A stretch of 64,000 bases of DNA, taken from the NCBI GenBank assembly GCA_963930655.1, contig OZ005606.1:22546001-22610000 (forward strand). Reading direction: 5' to 3'. Shown here piece by piece: positions 12,121-21,825 of the stretch. Made by a program: the position numbers and the translations under genes. Below the pieces are notes generated by a model, which ran no database searches, was not told where the DNA came from, and was given only the letters and a program-made list of their open reading frames with translations. This stretch comes from Myrica gale (Eukaryota; Streptophyta; Magnoliopsida; Fagales; Myricaceae). Position 1 is the stretch's first letter; each line of letters begins with the position of its first letter.

Positions 12121-14297
12121 GAGGCAATACTACTTTTTGTAGTTGAAGTCATTGGTGGTAGACTGCTTGTAGTTCTTCATCCCATTCGACATCTGTTCAC
12201 GGAAAGAAACGAAACAAAAAGGTGAGAATAAAAACAAAAGAAAAGGTTATTTCCATTGTAGGAAAAATCGGAAAATGCTTAGTGGCTCCAATTTATACAA
12301 ATTTAGTCTTTTTTGCAGTCCACTATATATATTATCTTTAGTATTGTTTATTGCTGTCCAATTTATGCAGGTTTGTTGCTTTCTCTGCCACTTTATATAT
12401 CATCCTGATAGCAAATGATAACGTAGGAGGCAGAGGAATTTCTTGCTTTAAGAATGCCTGTATAGATAAGTGGACTTGATCTATTGTGACGTTTGATGTT
12501 AAATTATTGGCAAAGTTCAAATAACTGCCCATAAGCTCAAGTTCTCTGTATTTCCTTTTTTCCTTTTTTTTGGGGGGAAATAAATTTTGATGAATGAATT
12601 TATGCCAAATTTGAGGAAACTTGTGCAATCTTATCATTTCCTGTTAAATTTTGTGGAATTCCTTGTGAGGGTTCTAGTAAAACAAAACTAAAAGTATTAA
12701 ATTGCTTAAAAAAATGGATTCCTTGATCATTTTTACGTTTATGCTATGCTTTCCTGTGGTTATCCAAGATCTTATAGCGTAGCACCTTAACTCTATCAGG
12801 TTTATCATTTCGAAAGAGATCATTATGTTGGACAGTAAACGACGGTGGTTATTTCTGATACATCATACACATAATGTCATTTTGATGTGTGGTATTAGTT
12901 TTCAATTGCAGTTGTATTCTCGGCTCATTGCAACCGTGGATTCTGAACGCTTCTTGACTCGGCTCAAATCCCTCCAGCAGGCATCTGTCAACAGTAATGA
13001 GTTTCCTTTCAAGGAGGTCACAGGTTTGATCCTTGTGTATATAAAACGCAGCATTTTTTTTCCTCTTAAATTTCGTAGATTTGATCTTTTTCTAATATTT
13101 TCTGTTTGGTTCTTTGATTAGATGATGATGTGCACTCAGCTGAAATTCTAATTCAAGTTGACAGTGAAGAACCCAGCTGGTGGATGTGGGTCACAGATGA
13201 AATGGTGGCCGACAAGGTTGAGGAATGGAGCGGAATTGATAATGAACATTATGTAGTTGTCAGTAAGGAGCATGTGGTTGATGGGGTGGCTAATTTTATG
13301 GCTAGATGCATTATGTCAAACCCTAAAGCTCAGGTACATGGCCACTGAATCCTTTTTTTTTTGTTGGGTAAATGGTAAGTGTACTGAATCTTGTTTCCTT
13401 CTGAAGTATGGGTTCTGTCTAACATAAGTTACTTCCTTGCAAATGCAGGATTTGACTCCAGAACAGCTGCAGAAAAGTAAGTTTGCAGTCCAATCTTTGA
13501 AAAATGCTCTTCCCTAAAATTTCTTAGCCCAAATCCTTATAATGGTTGTTTAAGTTCCTATAATTTAATCTGTTTATAATTTCTTATAGGTAATGGGTCA
13601 TTGATTATATGTAATGGTTTATGAAATTTATCCTATAATTTTGCTAGATAAGTACACAAACTCACAATCCATAGGAATAAGCTTTTTTAAATCTTAGGCA
13701 CAGACAAGTTAAAGTTCTGGTCAAAATACAATTTTGGACTCTCTTCCAATGCTCGAGAGGGTTGGAATTGGAATCAAGCACCGTCCAAAGACCAAATCAA
13801 ACAATGAACGTCTTTCTTTCCTTATTGGAGAGTCATGTTTCTAATTGAATACCCTGGAAACTAGATACTTATTCCCTAGTCCGATGCATGCCAATAAAAC
13901 TTTAGTTTATGTTTAAAATTTGGCATCCTTTTTATTGATATAATAGCCACCAATCTGGCTCTGACTTCTCCCAATCAGATGTAGCCTTCTGAGCTGAGAG
14001 AGGTTGTCTATGTTACTCATCTATGACACTATAAACTTGCAGCTGTTGCAAAAGCATTGGGTGGTATCAGCAAAGTGGAGAAGATTTTAGGTATCTGGCA
14101 TGCTGGGAAACTTTTTTGCATCTATGACACTTAAAGTTCAGTATTTGTACATGTCAAACCTTTTAAGGGGTTTTTATCTGGTCCTAGAAACCTTGATACT
14201 GGTTTCACACTGCAGGTTGTATCAGACTCGTGGTGCATTGAAACTTGCCGCAATGGGTGTTCACACTACCAGCAAAGTCATTCTCAGGGCTCTCTAA
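12121..14297 (+). pseudogene. Captured exons of a conserved plant gene of unknown function
   Basis: Exons joined by GT-AG borders with matching phases are 12912-13023 (LYSRLIATVDSERF to EFPFKEVT), 13122-13333 (DDDVHSAEILIQVD, SWWMWVTDEMVADKVEEW, SKEHVVDGVANFMA), 13449-13476 (DLTPEQLQK), 14043 onward (VAKALGGISKVEKILGIWHAGKLF) and 14216-14297 (LYQTRGALKLAAMGVHTTSK, then stop). A further open, spliceable piece at 12121-12221 may be an upstream exon, but its phase does not join directly. The fourth piece runs into TAA at 14132 before reaching a donor, so part of the original coding sequence between the last two exons is missing. No start codon was fixed. The protein looks like a conserved plant family, but I do not know its function. 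It lies wholly inside the MULE-like segment, which points to DNA-level capture with introns. Confidence 0.6.
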
Positions 14298-14670
14298 AGA
14301 TGGCGACTCTCTTGCTGGGAACTAAAGGCTATCTTGCCCCTGTACAGACCAAGAAAACTTTATGATCCATGTACATTCTTGTAAAATAACATTGGCTTCA
14401 AAAGCTGTGGTACTCCTTCAATGACTGATTTTATTTATTGATTTTTCTGTCATGGATTGGACAGATTGATGCATTTTACATCCCTCTCTGAGCCAAGAGA
14501 GCTTGGCCTCCTTTTTCTGCTAAATGACGGAATAAATTTCTTTTCTACTAGAAAATCGATTAAAAAAAAAGAACAAACAAAAAGAAAATTGATTATATAA
14601 TGCAAATCTGCAAATCTCTAGCTCTTCCAAAATTAAGAAAAATTTTGGAATGTCTTTTTCATGGATTCAA

Positions 14671-14743
14671 TCATCAGCTGGAACGTTTCATCCAACAGAT
14701 TACAATGACACAATCATCAGTTGGAACGTTTCATCCAACAGAC
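14671..14743. repeat. Short tandem duplication
   Basis: Two near-identical copies of about 35 bp, each containing ATCATCAG, TGGAACGTTTCATCCAACAGA and TAC. They lie side by side in the MULE-like segment downstream of the captured plus-strand exons. No coding meaning was seen. Confidence 0.6.
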
Positions 14744-14931
14744 TACTTCTGTAACAGGTACCCCATTTCAATGACACAATTATATTGCTTATATAAAAAA
14801 GAAAAAATATGCAATCATATTAGGCTGTAAAGGCCTTGAAGAACATCTAAGATTACTCATGAATTGCCTAAAAGAAATCTTTAAAAATACTCCGTCCCAG
14901 AAGAGTAAGTTATCTTTCTGGATTTTTCCTC

Positions 14932-15108
14932 TTAAGATTGGATGCTGCGGCAACATCTGAATGTTCTGACTTCTGTGAGCTCATCAGCAGAAGATGAATC
15001 TTTGCTTCCATCATTACCATCCTTGCCAAAAACAAAACCTCCTTTGACATCAGCATTGCAGAGGGCTCTTATGCATTTAGCCATATGTTCCTTTGTTTCT
15101 GCTGGAGC
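14932..15108 (-). pseudogene. Captured terminal exon of an unidentified gene
   Basis: A 59-codon frame begins right after a TTCCTCAG acceptor. It reads APAETKEHMAKCIRALC, then KGGFVFGKDGND, and ends in TAA at 14934-14932. The acceptor and clean frame suggest a real last exon. I do not recognise the family. It lies inside the MULE-like segment, on the strand opposite to the captured gene at 12-14 kb. It may come from the same source as the SWIRM exon upstream of it, but nothing in the sequence proves that. Confidence 0.4.
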
Positions 15109-15332
15109 CTGAGGAAATGATCTTCCATTAGAACCATAAGTGGATCATCAATTCATCACAACATTGATGATCAAAGCTAGGATCATTTACTCCATTTTTA
15201 ATAATGCTAAAGAATAACTCATTTAAATGCTATGCAAGACAAAATTTGGAATCATCTGGAATTTCCCCAAGTTTCCCCAAGTGCTAAATCTCCCCTGTGA
15301 TTGGCAGAACATAACTCATTTAAATGCTATAC

Positions 15333-15459
15333 ACTCTGATCTAGAAATGCATAGATCTCCCTAATAAGAGGAGCACGCAGTGGCTCATCCTCAAAGGGAC
15401 TATCAGAGACTCCACAGTCTGCAAGTGGTAAAATACGGCTAACATCTTTGCTCCAAAGA
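15333..15459 (-). pseudogene. Captured LSD1-family (LDL3-like) SWIRM exon
   Basis: One exon between a TTTAAG acceptor and a GTATAG donor reads SLWSKDVSRILPLADCGVSD and then a stretch ending LIREIYAFLDQS. This strongly recalls the start of the SWIRM domain of plant lysine-specific histone demethylase homologs, LDL3 in particular, where LIREIYAFLDQSGYINVG is typical. The flavin amine-oxidase part is absent, so this is a lone exon inside the MULE-like segment. A 19-bp word (TCTTGCAAAGTTCTTGTT) is repeated just upstream. The family call is from memory of the motif. Confidence 0.55.
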
Positions 15460-16254
15460 CTTAAACAACAAGAACTTTGCAAGACATCATCTCTGGCTAA
15501 AACAAACACAATCCTAACAGCCAAAATAGCATCTGTTATATTCCTGGCTGAAATAACAAGAACTTTACAAGACTGACTCTTCACTTATTATTTTTAAATC
15601 TTTTATGACTCTTCACTTATCAACTGTTAACAGCAGAAGCCACAATATTGAATCTCCGCTAAAAGAAGAAATCAACCTAAAAAAATATTAAAAATGCAGA
15701 AACAAAGTTATCTTAGTCAGTTATGACAAACAAGCAGCAGGCTAATTTTAAAACTAAACAGCATAACAAGGGGACTAATCATTGACTATATCTCATCAAA
15801 TCCAGCACAAGTTAGCCAAACAGCCAATACAGCCAAAAGTACTAACAGTTGCATTTGCAATAAAATCACAAAATCATCAAAGCTATGTTCTAAGTGAGAA
15901 CAGCCTACCAACTTTGTTGTGAAATTGCATCTCTCTAACCTATACAGGTAAAAGAAATATCCCAATATCTTTTTGCAAGACCTGTTTGTGCTAACCTTTT
16001 TGCCTCAGCAACAAGTCAATGTACATGGTCATAAATAGAAGACTACCAAGCTGGTACGTAATAAAACAAAGGAATTTAGGGAAAGAAGCCTGAAGTGCTA
16101 AAGTAACTTCTTTTTGCAGGTGTGGAGCAGTAAATGAAGACAGCCTATTAAATGAAGAAAACTTAAATCTTAAACTTAATCTTAAAAAATTTCACAACTT
16201 AAAATCTTAAACAATTTGACAACTTAAAATCTTAAACTACCTCTTACAAGATGC

Positions 16255-16500
16255 TTGAGGGTTGAGCGTCTTCTGCGAGGGTTGGGTGTCTTCTGCGAGG
16301 GTTGGGTCTTCTGCAAGGGTTGGGCGTCTTCTGCGAGAGAGGTCCAGAGAGAGTAGTTCTGATTTTCTGGAAAGGGTTGGGGGAGGAAGAAGGGGATGGA
16401 TCAGGGAAGGGGTTGGGCGTCGTCTGCGAGAGAGAGAGAGAGAGAGAGAGTAGTTCTGATTTTCGGGAAGGGGTTGGGGGAGGAAGAAGGGGCTGGATTA
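16255..16500. repeat. Subterminal tandem repeats of the MULE-like segment
   Basis: Four or more copies of a unit near GGGTTGGGCGTCTTCTGCGA are followed by two longer copies of a block (AGTAGTTCTGATTTTC, GGGTTGGGGGAGGAAGAAGG), with a GA run at about 16,430-16,451 between them. The G-rich repeats sit just inside the right terminal repeat. Subterminal repeats are common in MULEs. Confidence 0.7.
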
Positions 16501-17257
16501 AATTTCGAAATGCTGGACCGGGTAACTAAAGTGGCTAGACCGGGTTTATAACTTGGCTGGACTGGACATCTTATCATTTATTCGGTGGCAGAAGTGGGAC
16601 CGTCGGATGGCCGGTGTGGAGATCCTGACCGCAGCTCCACACCGCTTCACACGGTCTCGTTTCACATATTAACCGATCTCCTCTCTCTCGTCCTCTGGAT
16701 ATCACGAGTACTCTCGCTTTTGAAGATGTGCGGGTGAGTCTTTTCCTAACAAACAGTTCTCATCTGTCTTTAGGTTTTGCAGAAAACTCATCTGAGTAGG
16801 ACAATTCATTTTTGTTCAACTTGTCATGATGCCTTGATTTTTTTGCACAATCTGCTTTCATGGAGTCCACCTGACCTTCCAATTGACAATGCAGGCTCAT
16901 TGGATACTGAATCTCAGTGGCAGTTTTATCGAATACAAGAACATGGAAATTCGAATTTCCATTGTATCTGAAGACTAGAAAGTGCCCAAAATCTATAGAA
17001 TTAAATTCTACAAAATTCTGCCAACCTTCATGAAACCACATATTCTCGTTAGCTTTCTTCAATCCCACTTGCCAAATTTGACCGGATGGAACAGTGAGCG
17101 TAGCAACGGTAGATAGTTCGCCCCCAAACTCCCTTCCAAACTTTTCAGGGATCCTCTGCAGCGACCAAATTAAGTTTAAACTCTCTTTTAATCAAGGAAA
17201 CGTGTGAATCCAAGATGGATATATGTAGACCTCTAGAACCAAGATGGAGTCATTACT

Positions 17258-18225
17258 GGGATCGGATTCGGTGTTAAGTTACTGGGTGCAAAAGGTGGTA
17301 TGAGAGGGCTGAGATTTTAAATCTATCTCCGACGCTCACGATCTGGACATCTCATTTAATGAGTGGGAGGGGAAAAAATTCGGCTCGGCTAAAGTCAGTT
17401 CGCTTATTATTTTTATCTTTCATTTTTTCTTCTCCGACACGCAAGAGAGTTGGCGTATTACTTTTCTCTCCATTTCTCCTGCAACATTCTGCCACAAGCC
17501 GACTTTTTTTTCTTTTCATTTTCTCTGCACGTCCACTTTCTAACCCCCATTTCTTCTCGACTTGAACATTCTCACTTGAAAGCCTCACCTCCCACCTCAT
17601 TTCCCATGCACTTGCACTTCTTCTCCCACAGAAAATTACTCTTGCAACAATGCATACTCGCTTTCAGCATCGAACCATTGAAGACGACTCTGTTATTCTC
17701 TTCTCGACTTCTGATTCCCCAGAAGTGTCGACTAGCCCTTCCTCTTCCTTCATCACTCACCACAGTCACCACCAGAAAAATCCAAAACGTATTGCAAACT
17801 AGTAGTGAAAAATTTTTCCTACGCGATCCGGGCACATAGGGCGCTCGCCAGTTCCTTCTGTCCCTTGGTCCAGCGAGTTTGTACAGGGGCTAATTCTGGT
17901 TTGTGAACGAGAAAAGGCATGGCGCGCCATAGAAAAAGTCTGCATCAAAGAAACCTTTCACACCATAAACCCACGGCTTGTTGCAGAAGATTGCAGGGAA
18001 AATGGAAAGAAGATGTGTCCACTCTTGCGTGTTGTGGAAGATATGTTAGTAGAATCGAAAGAAAAAAGCATTTTTAGCCGACTGTGTGTGTTTAGCCAAG
18101 CCGACTTTTGTGGCTTCATTTCCCCTCCCACCTCATTAAATGAGGTGTCCATATCGTGAGCGTCGGAGATAGATTTAAAATCTCAGCCCTCTCTTACCAT
18201 GTAACTTAACACCGAATCCGATCTC
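17258..18225. mobile_element. Non-autonomous MULE in intron 1 of B3 copy C
   Basis: A 968-bp element with perfect 9-bp target duplications GTCATTACT at 17,249-17,257 and 18,226-18,234. The inverted ends run for about 110-130 bp. They start GGGATCGGATTCGG on the left and GAGATCGGATTCGG inverted on the right. Both then carry GTGTTAAGTTAC, GGGCTGAGATTTTAAATC, CCGACGCTCACGAT and TCATTTAATGAG. Long TIRs with a 9-bp duplication define Mutator-like elements. The interior is pyrimidine-rich with no transposase, and no captured gene was recognised. Confidence 0.9.
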
Positions 18226-18679
18226 GTCATTACTACCGGAGTATTGAACAAACAAACAAACAAGCTAGTCATCAGAGAGAAAAAAAAAACTTGCCATGGC
18301 AATGTACAGTGGTAATGACTCGATCTTTAGGTAACCAAGCAGAAGGTTAAAGATTTCACAGGAAACAAGGTGTTGAAAGTATAAAATTTAGTGGACTATT
18401 ACCAGTTTCATGTCGGCCATGGTAGAAGGGAGTATTATCTTGAAGAAGTGAGAAAGTCTCCTGCCCGCCATAAATGATAAAACTCGACGGTTTGTGATCA
18501 GAACTCCTGAGGCACCATTCCATTACGGGGAGTTCTTGATCTATTAGGTACCATATTACGGTGAATCAGATCAATGATGGGAAAACACGAAGGTCGATAT
18601 CTGAGGATGGTGTCAAGTTTCATCCCAATACCAATTGACAATGGGAAGAGGCGGCCCAACAGGTATATGAAGCATAAGA

Positions 18680-19000
18680 TTAAATGATCCATAATCAATG
18701 TGAGACTCTAACATTCTCCCTCACGTGCAGGCCGAATGAACATGGTCCATGAACGTGGACAATAATGAGGAACACAAACAAGTGGGTCAAGCCCATAAAT
18801 AGTTGGCTCTGATACCATGTCAATTGGTATTAAGATGAAACTTGACATGGTATCAGAGGCAAGGTCCCAAGTTCGAGGCCTGACTCCGCACTCTATCCCA
18901 ATTTCAATTAAATATTGCACGTGTTGGGCCTCCCAATTAGAGGAGAGTCCGGCCCACACATGAGGGGGAGTGTTAGAGAATATAATTCAAATAATAAAAT
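18680..19000. mobile_element. Fossil LTR-type (TRIM-like) pieces, head-on
   Basis: Near 18,848 the plus strand has TGGTATCAGAGGCAAGG, close to a primer-binding site for initiator methionine tRNA. Near 18,962 it has GAGGGGGAGTGTTAGAG, a polypurine tract followed by a TGTTAGAG LTR start. The opposite orientation of the same signals (inverted GTATCAGAGCC near 18,807 and inverted AGGGAGAATGTTAGAG near 18,710) lies just to the left. So this is an inverted pair of short fossils of one non-coding LTR family. It looks broken, and outer ends were not resolved. Confidence 0.5.
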
Positions 19001-19009
19001 TTTCCTCTT

Positions 19010-19684
19010 CCTATCAGCTTAAGCTTTTGGGATGAGTAGTAGATTCACAGATGGACAATGCCAAGTACACTGCCGATAGCAAATTGATGCCTTCAAGGAA
19101 GTAGCTTTTACTCTAATGGCATCTCTCTCTTTATTTCTTCGTTAACTTTCACAACATTCTTTCTCCCTTTTATTTCCTCACCAACTCTCGATAAAATTCT
19201 CTTCTCTCTTCACCTACTCCTGTAAATTAAATTCTACTTACATTTCTTCAATTCTTACAACATTTCCTAAATATTTTAAATAGTTAAGGTTTGAAAAAAG
19301 ATGTCCAATGATTTCCTTTACTAGATTGTCGCTCTCTGTTACTGTCTAGAAAAACACAACAAAAGGAGTAGGCCGGCTGAGTAACTGTAGAAACTGTGCC
19401 TTGTTGGCCAAAATCGGCACCAGCACCAATAAGGCCAGTGTCCAAATTTTCACACCGACACCGGCGAGCCACAATAACCGGTCCTTGCCAGTGTCGATTT
19501 GCCATTAACGATGTAAGGTAACCACCGATTTTTGTCTAAAATATAGAGAGAGGGACATCGAAGAGTTGAGAAAGTAGAGAGAGGCAAGAGAGGGCAAAGG
19601 GGACGACACTGGAAGGGAGGCAAGACTCGAGAGTGAAACGACGTTCTTTTTAAGTAGAGAACAACTCTCTTTTTTTTTGTTTTT
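19010..19684. other. 5' flank of B3 copy C and repeat-rich intergenic sequence
   Basis: Holds upstream sequence of copy C to about 19,100, then a pyrimidine-rich stretch (19,115-19,270). From about 19,370 there is GC-richer sequence with repeated CACCGACACCGG / AACCGGTCC wording. Similar wording reappears at 20,500-20,590 on the far side of the next element, so that element may be nested in an older one. No gene was seen. Confidence 0.4.
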
Positions 19685-20466
19685 AGACATTTTTTCAAAA
19701 TGGTCTCTAGGTTTTACCTTTGCTCAAATCAGTTCTTAGGTTATTGTTGTTTGTCAATTTAATCATTTCGTCCCTTACATGCACAGTCAGCTAACGGCGG
19801 GCCATGTCACACCCAATAGGATCCCGCCACGTGTATCAATTTAAAAAAAAATCAAAAGCCTGCAACGTTGTCATTTTCGTTAAAAAAACAGGGGAGGGAG
19901 GCCACGCCTTCGCGCGAGGGATCTGGCTCCCCGTCGCCTGGGTGGGTGGAAAACGCGTCACCCCGGCGATTGGGAGTCGAGATCTGGGCTCCCTCGCGCA
20001 AAAGGGTGGTCGGGATCACCCACCCGAGCGTCAGGGAGCCCAGTCGGGCTCCCGTTCGCAGGGGCTGGCTCCCCTGTGGTCGGGAGCCACCCCGTTCGCC
20101 AAGGGAGGATGGCTCCCGACCACCCTTCTTGGGGGTGGCTCGCCGTGGCCGGGGGAGCTAGATCTGGGCTCCCCATCATTGACCAGGTGGGGCCACCCTG
20201 CCCTGACGAACAAGGTGGCTCCCGACTCTGTTCAATGATTTTTTTTTCTGATGACAGCGTGGAGCAGTGTTTTGTGATTTAAAAACAAAAAAAAACAAAA
20301 ATGTTACACGTGACGAAATCCTATTGGCTGTGGCGTGTCCTGCTCGTTAGCTAACTGTGCATGTAAGGGATAGAATTAGACGAAAATTGATTTGAGCAAA
20401 TTTAAAATTTATGAACTATTTTAAAAATAGGTATAAAACGCAGAGACCAAAATGGTCATTAGTCCT
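19685..20466. mobile_element. TIR element with a GC-rich core
   Basis: The left arm (AAAATGGTCTCTAGGTTTTACC, GCTCAAATCA, CCCTTACATGCACAGTCAGCTAAC, CCAATAGGAT, CACGTGTA) is inverted on the right between about 20,300 and 20,466. The arms are therefore roughly 150-170 bp. The core at 19,890-20,230 is strongly GC-rich and full of GGGAGCC/GGCTCCC words in both orientations. It gives long frames on both strands that look compositional. Long TIRs suggest a MULE-like element, but I could not fix a target duplication. Confidence 0.65.
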
Positions 20467-21167
20467 TTTATTTTAAAAAAAATAATTATAAACTGTGGCC
20501 GCTGGTTTCCGCACCGGCCGCAGCAATATGCGGCTCCCAGTATCAACACCGAAAACTGTCGGTTGGCGGTTCTACGCGACAAGTGACGTCACCAGTGGCT
20601 GTAGGATTGAACAAGCCTAAAAAGGAGAATGAAAAGTCGGTCCCGACAATAATGGCAATTTTGATGTTTGTTCCTTGAAGATAAAAATCTATTTATTTTT
20701 TGACCTTTTTCTGAATTTTATTGCTTGGATACTTAAGAATTCTATTTCAGAATGCTGTTGTTTTATTATCGGTCAAATTATTATTATTTTATTATTTAAA
20801 AGCAGAATACTGTACTCCAGGATTATACTTCTCAACGTGTTTAGTTATTTCCCTGGCTTTTACAAGAAGCGGCAGAAAATTTGGAAGTCCAATCATGTAT
20901 GCATTATCTTCACTCTTTTAATAATACACAGCTACGGAAAAAATAAGAAAATACCGATTCTGATTTACAAACATAGCTTTACCAATTTATATCTTAAACA
21001 TGAGGAGGATATTTTCAATTTTTTTCTTAAAAAAAATCTGATTGCACTTAAATATAGATAGGCAGATATTTGGATTGAGGTCACGTTGAAGCTAAATTGA
21101 CGTGGAGATTTATTATCACTACAATTTTGTAACTATCAATTCATCCTAATTGAGTCCATGGTTATAG

Positions 21168-21385
21168 GGGCGTTTGAATGTAAAAATGTTGGGGTTGGAA
21201 ATATTGGGATATTGATGTTTGTGAAAAAATAAAGATATTTGATTGAATTTGATGAAAAGTGAAAAGATAGAAGATTTAATTGAATATTATAATATTATTT
21301 TATTATTTTATAAAAAGATAAATTATTTTATAATTGCGTATAAATGTTGAGGGGTGGAAATTTCCACCCCAAACACCCCCTTAAA
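21168..21385. mobile_element. MITE-like block with short inverted ends
   Basis: Starts GGGGCGTTTGAATG and ends CACCCCAAACACCCCC, whose inverse GGGGGTGTTTGGGGTG resembles the start. The AT-rich interior (TTGATGTTTGTGAAAAAATA, GAAGATTTAATTGAAT) matches the block at about 5,128-5,342. A short element with G-rich ends is consistent with a MITE. The target duplication was not resolved. Confidence 0.55.
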
Positions 21386-21825
21386 AGTGCATGGATAGAC
21401 TCTAATGATTGAAATAGAAATATGGGCAATGGACCATCTAACCTTCCCAAGATTTGCACGTAGCATTAAGGTCCCGCAATGTGTCTAGCATTCAGCTACC
21501 AAAATTTTATTATTAAAAAATTTTATCATAATTATAAAAATTTATCTCCTCAATTTTTTATTAACTCCTATACATTTTTTCACTTTTACACCAACTTCTA
21601 TAAACTTTTTCACTTTTCCACCAACATTTTTACCAACTCTAGTAAACTATCTTAATACTTTTTCAACAACTCTCATACTCAAAATTTTAACCACTCCAAA
21701 ATTTTGGCATTTACATACGGGTTGGGCTAAGTCTGTGAGAGCCTAGTTCATAGAAAGTCCCAAGGGATTTAAAAAAAAAAGTGGCAATGTCTGTACTATT
21801 CTATGGTTCATTAAAAGAAATATGA

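Larger units (their letters stand above)
11698..16680. mobile_element. Large MULE-like (Pack-MULE) segment carrying gene fragments
   Basis: About 4.98 kb set inside exon 2 of B3 copy C. Its ends are inverted copies of each other over about 75-80 bp. On the left GTGTGGAGC starts at 11,700, then come CGGTCA, GATCTC, CCGGCCA and AATAAATGA. On the right the same blocks run inward in inverse from 16,642. The right end extends about 38 bp further, to GATCTC at 16,680, so the left tip seems lost along with any target duplication. No transposase was seen. Inside are exons of a conserved plant gene (plus strand), a SWIRM exon and a second exon (minus strand), and a repeat-rich subterminal region. Long TIRs plus host exons with their introns are the marks of Pack-MULEs. 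The nearby 968-bp MULE also ends in GAGATCGG. Confidence 0.7.
11254..18471 (-). pseudogene. VRN1-like B3 gene, copy C, split by a 5-kb insertion
   Basis: Exon 1 is 18471-18403 (MAGRRLSHFFKIILP) and ends CTG/GTAATA as in copy A. Exon 2 starts at 17155 (RIPEKFGREFGGEL, FHEGWQNF, YNGNSNF) and runs to about 16,681. It resumes at about 11,697 (AARMFKPKSASF) and ends at 11610 before GTGAGC. Exon 3 is 11521-11254 (YVPAAFAVNYLSPG to FRVVDYAHMA). The two halves of exon 2 fit end to end when aligned to copies A and B, and the exon 2-3 intron (88 bp) matches theirs. So the two pieces are one gene opened by the 11,698-16,680 segment. The gene is also broken by a TGA in exon 2 (16762-16760, after KPKDR) and by a frameshift in the middle of exon 3. 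Intron 1 carries a second element (17,258-18,225). Splicing around the insertion cannot be excluded, but a two-B3 product is unlikely. Confidence 0.8.

Noticed and set aside
16262-16529. Overlapping Arg/Glu/Ser-rich frames near 16.3-16.5 kb
   Set aside because: They are translations of G-rich tandem repeats in the MULE-like segment.
16760-17155. A fourth, separate B3 gene
   Set aside because: It has no exon 3 of its own, and its broken exon 2 continues at 11,697. It is the 5' part of copy C.
19804-20238. 144-codon plus-strand frame and its minus-strand counterparts
   Set aside because: Gly/Pro/Arg-rich on both strands because of the GC-rich core of a TIR element. No start context or domain.
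20675-21061. 128-codon Ile/Phe/Lys-rich frame
   Set aside because: Composition is that of the AT-rich background. No recognisable motif or splice partner.
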